Below, one piece after another: positions 7,563-15,580 of a DNA stretch of 64,000 bases (positions are counted from its first letter, which is position 1; each line of letters opens with the position of its first letter). Source of the DNA: Acidobacteriota bacterium (GTDB lineage Bacteria > Acidobacteriota > Holophagae > Holophagales > Holophagaceae); assembly GCA_016195985.1 (NCBI GenBank), contig JACPYP010000020.1:310001-374000 (forward strand), read 5' to 3'. Made by a program: the position numbers and the translations under genes. Below the pieces are notes generated by a model. The model was not told the DNA's origin. It was given only the letters and a program-made list of their open reading frames with translations, and made no database searches.

Positions 7563-10100
7563 TTACTTCTTCAACAGGGCCCTGATCTCGGCCAGGTCCC
7601 GCTTCAGGGCGACGTTCTCCTCCTGCAGCGCCTTCAGCTGCCGGGCCAGTTCCTGGGTCGCGCTGATGTTCAGCGTGCCCAGCGCCTCGTAGTCCACCAC
7701 CCGGAAATCCTTCACCTGGGTGCCGTAGACGAAGACCTTTTCCTCGGCGCCGGGGTAGTTGGCCACCACGAAATGGGTGGCGTCCAGAATCTCGACCACT
7801 GGAAGGTCCTGGGACCCCTTCGCCCCGATCAAACGGAGGGTTTCACCTCCCTGCAGTCCGTGGGGCTCCGCCAGGCCCACCGTCAGCCGCCCGTTGGCGT
7901 AGCCAACCGAGACACTCAACCGGTAGATGTTCGGCAGGAAATCCACCGTCTGCCTGACGGCGATGGGATAGACCGCCTCCACCTCCTGGGCGATGACCTT
8001 CTTGTGAACGGCATCTCCGTGCTGGATCCGGTCCTTGTAGCGATAGTCCGTGATCTGAAGCTGCCGCAACTTCTCCAGATCGGCGGCCCCATCTGAGCGG
8101 CCCACCACTTCTTTCACGCGAGCATCGGAGGTAGCCATGAACACCAGGGCACGGATGTTCTGGCTGGCCGACACGGAGAACGGGTCAGTGCCACTCGTGT
8201 TCGAGGCCCCGACGGCGTCATACCCAAATCCCGTCCAAGCGGCGTTCACTCCCCCCGTTCCAGTGATGGTCAAACTGCCGCTGGTGGTGTTGGGACCCGA
8301 GGTGTTCCACCCGCCCCCTCCCGCCGAAGCCCAGCTGACGGTGCCGCTCCCATCGGTGGTGAGGAACAGGCCGCCGTTGCCACCCTGGCTGGGCAGCAAC
8401 GCGTTCAGCGCGGTGCTGGCGCTGGTTGCGCCCGTACCGCCATTTCCCACCGCCAAGGCCGTGCCGGACCAGTTGCCGTTGTTGACGGCGTTGAGCGTGG
8501 CCAGGCTGCCCAGGCCGCTCACCCGGGCCACCGGTACCGTTCCGGCCGAGATCGTGCCCAGGGTCGTGAGGTTGGCGGAACCCGCCCAGGTGGACAGGGC
8601 CGTGTTCTCCACGTTGCCCAGGCCCACCTGGGATTTGGTCAGTCCCGTGAGGCCCGAGCCGTTGCCGGTTGGGGCCAAGAAGTCCGTGCCCGCCACGGGA
8701 ATGCCCGTCAGGCTGGCATAGGTCCCGGTGGTGGCCACGCTGGCCAGGCCGCTCACCCGGGCCGCCGGCACCGTTCCCGCCGAGATGGTGCCCAAGGTCG
8801 TGAGGTTGGTGGAGCCCGCCCAGGTGGAGAGGGCCGTGTTTTCCACGTTGCCCAGGCCCAGGTTGGTGCGGGCATTGGCGGCCGTGGCGGCGCCGGTGCC
8901 TCCGTTGGCGAGGGCCAGCGTGCCCGTGGCCTCTGTGCCGAGGTTGACCGCCCCGCCATTGCTGGCGGCGGTCAGGCGGCCCTGCTGGTCCACCGTGAGG
9001 TTGGCCCGGGTGTAGGCCCCTGGCGTCACCGCCGTGTTGGCCAGGGAGATGGTGCCGCTGCTGGTGATGGGGCCGCCGGTGAGGCCCGTGCCCGTGCCCA
9101 CGCTGGTCACCACGGCGGATCCGGTGTTCAGGCCGAACAGGGACCAGACGCCGCCGTCGAATTGATAGAGGCCCGCGGTCCCGTCGGTCTGGTACACCAT
9201 CAGGCCGATGGCCGGCGAGGCGATGGCCGCGCGCTGGGCCGCGGTCATGCGGGGCGGCAGGAAACCCTTGGTGGTGCTGGTGAGATCCAACAGGGCGCTG
9301 GCCTGGGGTGGGTTGATGCCCACGCCCAGGGATCCCGTGGTGAAGACCGCGTTGGCGCCGTTCAGCGTGAAGGGACTCGCCCCTGCGGGACCGGTGGCCC
9401 CCGTGGCGCCTGTGGCTCCCGTGGCGCCCGTGAGCCCCGTGAGGCCCTGGGGCCCCTGAGGTCCTTGAGGTCCCGGAGGGCCCTGGGGGCCCACCGTGCC
9501 GGTGCCGGCGACGGTGCCGGCCACCCACTTCGTGCCGTTGAACATCAGCGCCTGGCCATTGGCCGGGGCGGTGGTGGTCAGATCCAGGGGGCGGCCCTGC
9601 AGGTTCGCCACCAGGGTCTGGCCCTGCGTGCCGCTCAGATCGCCGCCGAAGGCGCCGGTCACCTCCCAGGCGCTGCGGGCCTGGAAGGCGGGCACGATGT
9701 CCACGTCCGGCGCCAGGGCCTGGCTGCCCACCACCACGTGCAGCTTCAGGCCGGCCCTGCCCAGCAGCGTCAGGGGCAGGGGAGTCATGCCGGTGGTGCC
9801 CAGCACCACGGAGTAGAGGCCATCGGTCACCGTGAGGGTCTGGGGACCTGAAGTCCAGTGTTCGGCGCCGGCGCTGTCGAGCACGCTGAACGTGAAGCTG
9901 CGCACGCCGGTGACCGCCACCGCGCCTTCCAGCAGCCGTCCCTGGTAGGTAAGGGTGGGCAGGGGCGCCGGGTCCGCAGCGAGGGCCGGAGCGGGGGCCA
10001 GTACGGGGACCAGGGCGCGGGCCTGGACCCCGGGCTGGGCGGCGCAGGCGATGAGGGCGGCGAGGGTGGGCGTGAGGAGGGGACGTCGCATGGAGTTCAC
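7563..10100 (-). CDS. Secreted surface fibre protein with collagen-like repeats and C-terminal S74 chaperone domain
   Basis: An 845-residue protein. Residues 1-42 hold a likely signal peptide. Residues 204-240 are a collagen-like Gly-X-Y run (GPQGPPGPQGPQ then GATGATG). Residues 330-630 are Gly/Thr/Ser/Asn-rich, tail-fibre-like sequence with a near-duplicate unit (LGNVENTALSTWAGS). From S658 the C-terminus matches the peptidase S74 'intramolecular chaperone' domain: SDARVKE, a Leu-rich helix, YRYKDR, IAQEVEAVYP. It ends in a coiled coil (about 818-845). S74 domains trimerise fibres and often cut themselves off before the serine of the SD motif, here S658. An approximately 80-residue segment (about 720-798) interrupts the S74 fold. 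It is the last gene of a three-gene surface cluster. Confidence 0.8.
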   Translation of the reverse strand: MNSMRRPLLTPTLAALIACAAQPGVQARALVPVLAPAPALAADPAPLPTLTYQGRLLEGAVAVTGVRSFTFSVLDSAGAEHWTSGPQTLTVTDGLYSVVLGTTGMTPLPLTLLGRAGLKLHVVVGSQALAPDVDIVPAFQARSAWEVTGAFGGDLSGTQGQTLVANLQGRPLDLTTTAPANGQALMFNGTKWVAGTVAGTGTVGPQGPPGPQGPQGPQGLTGLTGATGATGATGATGPAGASPFTLNGANAVFTTGSLGVGINPPQASALLDLTSTTKGFLPPRMTAAQRAAIASPAIGLMVYQTDGTAGLYQFDGGVWSLFGLNTGSAVVTSVGTGTGLTGGPITSSGTISLANTAVTPGAYTRANLTVDQQGRLTAASNGGAVNLGTEATGTLALANGGTGAATAANARTNLGLGNVENTALSTWAGSTNLTTLGTISAGTVPAARVSGLASVATTGTYASLTGIPVAGTDFLAPTGNGSGLTGLTKSQVGLGNVENTALSTWAGSANLTTLGTISAGTVPVARVSGLGSLATLNAVNNGNWSGTALAVGNGGTGATSASTALNALLPSQGGNGGLFLTTDGSGTVSWASAGGGGWNTSGPNTTSGSLTITGTGGVNAAWTGFGYDAVGASNTSGTDPFSVSASQNIRALVFMATSDARVKEVVGRSDGAADLEKLRQLQITDYRYKDRIQHGDAVHKKVIAQEVEAVYPIAVRQTVDFLPNIYRLSVSVGYANGRLTVGLAEPHGLQGGETLRLIGAKGSQDLPVVEILDATHFVVANYPGAEEKVFVYGTQVKDFRVVDYEALGTLNISATQELARQLKALQEENVALKRDLAEIRALLKK
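8511..8625 (-). repeat. Direct repeat within the fibre gene, copy 1
   Basis: About 115 bp that are nearly identical to 8745-8859. It encodes the segment running from LGNVENTALSTWAG to ARVSGL. The tandem-like duplication suggests lengthening of the fibre by internal recombination. Confidence 0.85.
8745..8859 (-). repeat. Direct repeat within the fibre gene, copy 2
   Basis: Second copy of the 115-bp unit at 8511-8625, in the same frame, 119 bp away. Most differences are single bases and keep the protein nearly unchanged. Confidence 0.85.
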
Positions 10101-10139
10101 CTTCGAGAAATCTGGTTGGATTCAGAGATGGAGAAAGGC

Positions 10140-10661
10140 CTATTTCACGGGCGGGGTGAATCCGTGGCGCACCTGGATGGCGCCATTGGCGCTGGCGGCC
10201 GTTGTGGAAGGGACGGTCTCTCCCACCACGGCGGCATTGGCGATGCCGCCGGCCGCCGTCTGCTGCGCCCCGGAGGCCTGCGCGAGGCCGGGCGAGCTTT
10301 CCGCCGGAGCGGGGGGCGGCAGCACGTTCACCCCAGTGCTGGCGGTGTAGCGCACGTCCTTGGACCACACGGCGAAGACCGTGGCGGCGCCTGGGGTCCC
10401 GGAGGCGGTGAACAGGCCCGTCGCGGACATGGCGCCGGCCGAAGCGGGGAGCACCGACCAGGTCACCTCGCCGTCCCAGGGCACGCTGGCGCTGAACTGC
10501 ACGGTCTGCCCCGCCAAAAGGGAGGGAGCCTGCGGGAGGATGGTCATGTTCCCGTTCACGGCACCGGCCCGGTCGCTGGACTTGTTCGTGCCGAAGCAGC
10601 CCAGGCTCAGGACCGGCGCCAGGAGCGCCACAGAAACCAGAAGGGACCGGCGCCGCATCAT
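10140..10661 (-). CDS. Lipoprotein with an Ig-like (Big-2 type) domain
   Basis: A 173-residue protein with a lipoprotein signal: basic start MMRRR, hydrophobic core and lipobox LSLGC. Residues 35-105 read as one bacterial Ig-like domain (ILPQAPSLLAGQTVQFSA, then VTWSVLPASAGAMSATGLFTA). The C-terminus is Ala/Ser-rich and low in complexity. The start at 10661 was chosen over an open upstream extension because of the GGAGG site 5 nt before it and the clean signal peptide. It lies 10 nt after the outer-membrane gene and 39 nt before the fibre gene, so it is probably a periplasmic or surface partner in one transcript. Confidence 0.75.
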   Translation of the reverse strand: MMRRRSLLVSVALLAPVLSLGCFGTNKSSDRAGAVNGNMTILPQAPSLLAGQTVQFSASVPWDGEVTWSVLPASAGAMSATGLFTASGTPGAATVFAVWSKDVRYTASTGVNVLPPPAPAESSPGLAQASGAQQTAAGGIANAAVVGETVPSTTAASANGAIQVRHGFTPPVK

Positions 10662-10671
10662 GGGGCCTCCG

Positions 10672-11307
10672 CTAGAACGTCCAGACGAGGTTGAGGGAGA
10701 CCAGGTTCGTGGGCTGGTTCTCCTGGCCGTAGTGGCTGGACATGAAGCGCAGCTCCACATCCCCGTGCTTCGACCACTGGCGGCCCACCATCAGGCCCAG
10801 GCCCAGGCGGGTCCAGCGGGTGGTGGACCTGGGCTCGAACACGTCGCCCGCGGATTCCAGCCGGTTGGCGCTCTCCACGGTCCAGCGCACGGCGTAGAGC
10901 CCCGCGCCAAAGGACCAGCGGCCTTCATAGTCGAGCTGCTCCAACCCGATGCTCTCGCAGCGGACCCTGGTGGTGATCACCTGGCGCAGGCCGGGCGCGT
11001 CCACCTCCTGCCGGGCCTCCCGGAAACGGGTTGCGTCCACGCGCAGGCGCAGGGCGAAGTCCTCCCGGGATCCCCAGGCCAACATGGCGCCCAGGTTGGG
11101 GCTGGCTCCGGTGCCCGCCGTGCGTTTGAGATCCGGCGCGGCCGGAACCTGCAGGCCCGCCTGCAGGCTGACATGGAGGGCATCCTCCGCCAGCCCCGCC
11201 GGCCCCAGCAGGCAGCCCGCCGCAGCCGCGAGGAACCTCCACCGGCGGCGCCCCCTTGAGGTTCCACCCGAACCTGCTCCCCCACGGTCGCCCATGCCGA
11301 GCCCCAC
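10672..11307 (-). CDS. Probable outer-membrane beta-barrel protein
   Basis: A 211-residue protein with an N-terminal hydrophobic segment (WRFLAAAAGCLLGPAGLA) followed by alternating polar/non-polar strands and a C-terminal phenylalanine (SLNLVWTF), the usual BAM recognition end. No family name can be given. It is the first gene of the cluster with the lipoprotein and the S74 fibre, so it may help export or anchor the fibre (inference). The start could also be a few codons downstream, at the second ATG. Confidence 0.65.
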   Translation of the reverse strand: MGLGMGDRGGAGSGGTSRGRRRWRFLAAAAGCLLGPAGLAEDALHVSLQAGLQVPAAPDLKRTAGTGASPNLGAMLAWGSREDFALRLRVDATRFREARQEVDAPGLRQVITTRVRCESIGLEQLDYEGRWSFGAGLYAVRWTVESANRLESAGDVFEPRSTTRWTRLGLGLMVGRQWSKHGDVELRFMSSHYGQENQPTNLVSLNLVWTF

Positions 11308-11423
11308 CTGATCCAGCGGCGGAATGCCACCTGATGTGTTTAGGGACGATTATCGGAGCATTGGCGGCCATCTTGAAAAAAGAGTTTTCAAGATACGGCC
11401 AGGAGGTTTATGCCTATCCGTTT

Positions 11424-12212
11424 CTAGAAGGTGCCGGAGACCAGCCCGCCGTCCACCAGCAGGCTCTGGCCCGTCACGTAGGAGGCGGGCTGGCCGCACA
11501 GAAAGGCGATGACGGCCCCGGTTTCCCGGGGCTCGCCGATGCGGCCCGCAGGAATGGACGCGGCCTGGCGGGCGAAGTGTTCCTCCACCGTGATGCCTTC
11601 GGCCTTGGCCTTCACCTCGGCCAGATGATGCTGGCGGTCGGTCATGATGTGGCCCGGCAGCAGGGCGTTCACCGTAATGCCATCCTTGGCCGTCTCCAGG
11701 GCCAAGGTGCGCGTGAGACCCGAGAGGCCCGCCCGCAGGGTGGAGCTGATGGTCAGCAGGGGATAGGGCTGCTTGGCCACCAGGCTGGTGATGTGGACGA
11801 TGCGGCCCCACCGGCGGGCCCGCATGCCCGGCAGCACCAGACGGGTCATGCGCACCACGTTCAGGAGGGTGGTGTCCACCCCGGCGCTCCAGTCCCCGTC
11901 GCTGAGGCCATCGAAGGTGGCGGCCTTGGGGCCGCCGGTGTTGGTGACGAGGATATCCACCGGCCCCAGGGCGGCCACGGTGCCCTCGTGCCAGCGCAGG
12001 ATGTCCTCGGCCTTGGACACGTCCACCACCGCCGTGAAGGCCCGCGCGCCCAGGGCCTCCAGCTCGGCCTTGGCCGTGTCGAGGGCTTCGGCCCCCCGGC
12101 CACAAATGGACACGGCGCAGCCCTCCGCCGCCAGCGCCACGGCGGCCGCCCGGCCGATGCCCTTGCTGCCCGCCGCCACCATGGCCACCTTGCCGCGAAT
12201 GCCCAGATCCAT
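11424..12212 (-). CDS. Short-chain dehydrogenase/reductase with atypical active site
   Basis: A 262-residue SDR. The cofactor motif near the N-terminus reads AAGSKGIG, and the NTGG motif stands where NNAG is usual. The catalytic serine region is VHITSLVAKQPYPLL, but the normal Tyr-X3-Lys is replaced by TISSTLRAG, which has no Tyr-Lys pair. A subgroup of 'beta-ketoacyl-ACP reductase-like' SDRs has this same pattern. Start 12212 is set by GGAGG and by the usual SDR N-terminus; the frame is open for 55 more codons without homology. Function is unknown; it is a cytoplasmic oxidoreductase or an inactive relative. Confidence 0.8.
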   Translation of the reverse strand: MDLGIRGKVAMVAAGSKGIGRAAAVALAAEGCAVSICGRGAEALDTAKAELEALGARAFTAVVDVSKAEDILRWHEGTVAALGPVDILVTNTGGPKAATFDGLSDGDWSAGVDTTLLNVVRMTRLVLPGMRARRWGRIVHITSLVAKQPYPLLTISSTLRAGLSGLTRTLALETAKDGITVNALLPGHIMTDRQHHLAEVKAKAEGITVEEHFARQAASIPAGRIGEPRETGAVIAFLCGQPASYVTGQSLLVDGGLVSGTF

Positions 12213-12388
12213 GATGTCCTCCAGGCCCCCAGCATAGGCGAATCCTTGACCATGAAAGGGGGGACCGCCTGCTCCCTTCGGCCGCGATGTCCCCCCTTTG
12301 ACCCCCAACGTGATGTCCAGGCAAAGCCCGGACATCACGTCTGTGTATGTTCGGCCGCTATCCTGGAGGCCATCCACGAAGGAAACCC

Positions 12389-13006
12389 GTGACCGCGAAA
12401 CGCTTTCCCCTGGCCATGCTCCTGTTCACCGCCGCGGCCTTCCTGCTGCTGGCCTGGCATCCGAGGGCCGACCGCTTCACCTGGTTCATGGAGAACGTGC
12501 CCGTCCTCATCGGGGCGCCCGTCCTGGTGCTCACCCACCGGCGCTTCCCCCTCAGCCACCTGCTCTACGGTCTCATCGCCCTCCACTGCCTGGTGCTCAT
12601 GGTGGGCGGCTACTGGACCTACGCCGAGGTGCCCGCGGGCCACTGGGTGAAGGCCTGGCTGCACCTGGCCCGCAACCCTTATGACCGCCTGGGCCATCTC
12701 TTCCAGGGCTTCGTGCCCGTGCTGGTCTTCCGCGAGGTGATGCTCCGGAAGGGCGTCCTGCGGCCTGGTGCCTGGTCGGTGGTGGTGCTGCTGTTCATGA
12801 CCCTGGGGCTCAGCGCCTCCTATGAATTGCTGGAATGGCAGACAGCGGTGTGGACCGGCAGTTCCGCCGACGCCTTCCTGGGCTCCCAGGGCGATCCCTG
12901 GGACACCCAGTGGGACATGGCCTGCGCCCTGATCGGCGCCAGCCTGGCCCTGGGCCTGCTGTCCCGGATCCACGATCGATCCATGGAAAAGCTCTCCAAT
13001 CCTTAA
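12389..13006 (+). CDS. DUF2238/YjdF-like inner-membrane protein
   Basis: A 205-residue protein with about five or six hydrophobic segments, including LAMLLFTAAAFLLLAW, VLIGAPVLVLTHRRFPLS and WSVVVLLFMTLGLSASYE. The motif DRLGHLFQGFVP and the patterns ELLEWQTA and GDPWDTQWDM are typical of the DUF2238 (E. coli YjdF) family, whose role is not known. A GTG start at 12389 has an AAGGAAA site; an ATG further up would add 14 residues without homology. It stands alone between a divergent SDR gene and a histidine kinase gene. Confidence 0.8.
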   Translation: MTAKRFPLAMLLFTAAAFLLLAWHPRADRFTWFMENVPVLIGAPVLVLTHRRFPLSHLLYGLIALHCLVLMVGGYWTYAEVPAGHWVKAWLHLARNPYDRLGHLFQGFVPVLVFREVMLRKGVLRPGAWSVVVLLFMTLGLSASYELLEWQTAVWTGSSADAFLGSQGDPWDTQWDMACALIGASLALGLLSRIHDRSMEKLSNP

Positions 13007-13071
13007 CTGAACTCGGAAAAGACCGATACAGTCATCAGAATCCCTTCGCTCTGCGCCGGCACGGAGTTCCC

Positions 13072-14226
13072 ATGGCCCTCGAGGTGAAGCCCAGCATGGA
13101 TGGCCTGGCCACCACGCACTTCGCGCCGCCTGACCGCACGCCCGAGGATGAGCTGCGCCGGGAGGCGGAGGCCTGCCTGCAGAATCCCGTGGCCCGGTTC
13201 CTCATCCAAGCCCTGGACGGCCTGGTGCTCATCCTGGACGCAAACCGGCAGGTGCTGGCCACCAACGACCGGGTGCTGCAGATCGCCGATCCCGAGGATG
13301 GGAGCCCCCTGGGCCGCCGCCCCGGAGAACTGTTCGGCTGCGTCCATGCGCACGAGGGACCGGCGGGCTGCGGCACCAGCCATGCGTGCGCCCATTGCGG
13401 GGCCGTGCTGGCGGTGCTGGACGCCCAGCGGCAGGGGCGGCCGGTGGAATCGGAATGTCTGCTCACGCTCAGGCGCGGGGCCACCACCGAAAGCGCCGAA
13501 TTCGCCATCGTGGCCAGCCCTCTCGAGGTGTCTGGCCACCCCTTCATCGCCGTGGTGCTGCACGATCTCAGCGCCATCAAGCGGCGGGACGCGCTGGAGC
13601 GGCTCTTCTACCACGATGTGGCCAACCTCATGCAGGGCATCCGGGGCTGGGCCGACATCCTCGCCTCGGGGACCTCCTCCTCTTCCATGGAGGTGGCGCA
13701 GAAGCTGGCGAACCTCACCGATCTGCTGGACCGCGAGCTGCGCAGCCACCGGGCCATGGCCCAGGCCGAGCAGGGCGGCCTCAAGCCTCAGTTGCGGGCC
13801 ATCCTGCCTCTGGAGATCCTGCGGGACGTGGGCGACCTGCTGGCCCGCCATTCCCTGGCCGGGACCCGGGATGTGCACCTTCTCCCCGCACCCGAGGAGA
13901 TCATCCGCACGGATCCGGAGCTCTTGTCCCGGGTGGTGTTGAACATGGCGGTGAACGCCGTGGAGGCCTCCTCCCCGGGGGAAACCATCACCCTCTCCGC
14001 CCGCGCCGAGGGCCAGCACATCCGCTTTCTCGTGCACAACCCCGGGGAGATCCCCGAGGAGGCTCGCAGCCGCATCTTCCAGCGCTCCTTCAGCACCAAG
14101 GGGGCGGCCGGGCGGGGCCTGGGCACCTATGCCATGAAGCTCTTCGGCGAGAACGTGCTGAAGGGCCAGGTGGGTTTCGACACCGGTCCCGAAGGCACCA
14201 CGTTCTGGATCCGCCTCGCCCGCTAG
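13072..14226 (+). CDS. Soluble sensor histidine kinase with a four-cysteine PAS-like domain
   Basis: A 384-residue protein. Residues 40-170 form a PAS-like sensor (ALDGLVLILDANRQVLATND) with C90, C100, C106 and C109 in the pattern C-x9-C-x5-C-x2-C, which could bind a metal or sense redox state. The phosphoacceptor is H181 in FYHDVANLMQG. The ATPase domain shows the N box NMAVNAVEAS and G box GAAGRGLGTYAM. There is no membrane segment, so it is cytoplasmic. No response regulator is next to it. The ATG at 13072 matches the start of the conserved region; the frame is open upstream within the previous gene. Confidence 0.85.
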   Translation: MALEVKPSMDGLATTHFAPPDRTPEDELRREAEACLQNPVARFLIQALDGLVLILDANRQVLATNDRVLQIADPEDGSPLGRRPGELFGCVHAHEGPAGCGTSHACAHCGAVLAVLDAQRQGRPVESECLLTLRRGATTESAEFAIVASPLEVSGHPFIAVVLHDLSAIKRRDALERLFYHDVANLMQGIRGWADILASGTSSSSMEVAQKLANLTDLLDRELRSHRAMAQAEQGGLKPQLRAILPLEILRDVGDLLARHSLAGTRDVHLLPAPEEIIRTDPELLSRVVLNMAVNAVEASSPGETITLSARAEGQHIRFLVHNPGEIPEEARSRIFQRSFSTKGAAGRGLGTYAMKLFGENVLKGQVGFDTGPEGTTFWIRLAR

Positions 14227-14780
14227 GCGCCCGTGGGGCCGGCGGGCTTCGGCGCGGGGGCGGGCGCTCCCGCAGGCGTTGCCGCGGCCCCGCAGCCCTG
14301 GGCCTGGCCCAGTCCCTTGAGGTAGGCCCGGCGGACGATGCCCGCGCCGATGGCCGCGGTCACCCGCCGGGAGAACCGCTCGGCCCCGCTGAGCTTCCGC
14401 ACCCAGTTCCGGTAGGGGATCAGGCTTTCGGCAGCGCTGCGCACCGTGCCCACCGCCGCGCCCTCCGCCTCGGTCCAGCCCTTCTCGAGGAGGTTGCGGC
14501 GCTCCGGCTGGCCCGGCGCGTCCAGATCGGCGCCCAGGGCGGCATCCAGCTGTTGGATTTCCGCCTTCAGCCCCGCGCAGGTGGGATCCGCCGGGGGCCC
14601 ATAGGGGGCCTTCTGGGCCGCGAGCAGGACCGGCGGAATCTTTTCGTGCAAGAGGTTGAGATCGTCCAGAGGCATTGTGACCGCGCCCGAAATCTGCTTT
14701 GCCAGCGGAGGCGCCGCGTCGGGCTTGGAACAGGCCACCAGGGCCAGCAGGCAGATCAGGGAGGCGGCGGAGGGGTTCAT
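14223..14780 (-). CDS. Hypothetical lipoprotein
   Basis: A 185-residue protein with a signal peptide ending in the lipobox LVAC (C17). The middle is helical and charged and the C-terminus is an Ala/Pro/Gly-rich tail, APAPAPKPAG. I do not recognise a family. It converges with the histidine kinase gene, sharing 4 nt at the two stops, and is divergent from the ABC transporter gene by 56 nt. Confidence 0.65.
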   Translation of the reverse strand: MNPSAASLICLLALVACSKPDAAPPLAKQISGAVTMPLDDLNLLHEKIPPVLLAAQKAPYGPPADPTCAGLKAEIQQLDAALGADLDAPGQPERRNLLEKGWTEAEGAAVGTVRSAAESLIPYRNWVRKLSGAERFSRRVTAAIGAGIVRRAYLKGLGQAQGCGAAATPAGAPAPAPKPAGPTGA

Positions 14781-14836
14781 GGTGTCGAAGTCTACCGGAA
14801 GGCGCCCCGGATGAGGGCCGCTGCTACCCTCGGTGC

Positions 14837-15580
14837 ATGTCCGCCCTCCAACTCGATTCCCTCACCAAGCGCTTCGGCGACAAGACTGCCGTGGACGGGC
14901 TCAACCTCAGCTTGGAGCCCGGCACCTTCCTGGGCCTGCTGGGACGCAACGGAGCCGGAAAATCCACCACGCTGAAAATGGTGACGGGCCTCCTGACGCC
15001 CACCTCGGGCTCCATCCGCGTGCTGGGACTCGACCTGGCCACAGACTCCCTCGCCGTAAAACGCCAGATCGGCGCCATGCCCGAGGACATGGCCCTGCTC
15101 GACATGCTTTCCGGCCCCCAGTACCTGCGCTTCGTGGGCCGCATGTACGGCATGCCGGACGCGCTCATCGACAGCCGCCGGGAGGAGCTCTTCGACAAGC
15201 TTGACCTCTCGACGCCGCCCAAGACACTCATCGCCGACTACAGCTTCGGCATGAAGAAGAAAGTGGCTCTCTGCGCCGCCCTCATCCACGGGCCCCGCAT
15301 GGTGTTTCTCGACGAGCCCTTCGAGGGCATCGATCCCGTCACCAGCCGCACCATCAAGGACATCCTGCACAGCCTGCAGCAGAGCGGGGTCACCCTGGTG
15401 CTCACCAGCCACATCCTCGAAGTGGTGGAACGCCTCTGCCCCCTCATCGCCATCCTGGACGAGGGCCGCCTCAAGGGCTTCGGCCCGCTGGAGGAGTTGC
15501 GGCGTGGAGGCGAAAGCCTCGAGCAGCTCTTCGTGGATCTGGTGGGCGGCGCGCAGAAGGGAGCGCTGTCGTGGCTGTGA
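14837..15580 (+). CDS. ABC transporter ATP-binding protein (ABC-2 exporter type)
   Basis: A 247-residue ATPase. Walker A GRNGAGKST is at residues 36-44 and Walker B MVFLDEP at 155-161. The signature loop is degenerate, YSFGMKKKVAL instead of LSGGQ, as in many CcmA/NatA-like exporters. The ATG at 14837 starts at the conserved N-terminus. It overlaps the permease gene by 10 nt. The transported substrate is unknown. Confidence 0.92.
   Translation: MSALQLDSLTKRFGDKTAVDGLNLSLEPGTFLGLLGRNGAGKSTTLKMVTGLLTPTSGSIRVLGLDLATDSLAVKRQIGAMPEDMALLDMLSGPQYLRFVGRMYGMPDALIDSRREELFDKLDLSTPPKTLIADYSFGMKKKVALCAALIHGPRMVFLDEPFEGIDPVTSRTIKDILHSLQQSGVTLVLTSHILEVVERLCPLIAILDEGRLKGFGPLEELRRGGESLEQLFVDLVGGAQKGALSWL

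Noticed and set aside
7563-10100. Prophage origin of the S74 fibre gene
   Set aside because: No phage structural, lysis or integrase gene is nearby, and the gene starts with a signal peptide and sits with an outer-membrane protein and a lipoprotein.
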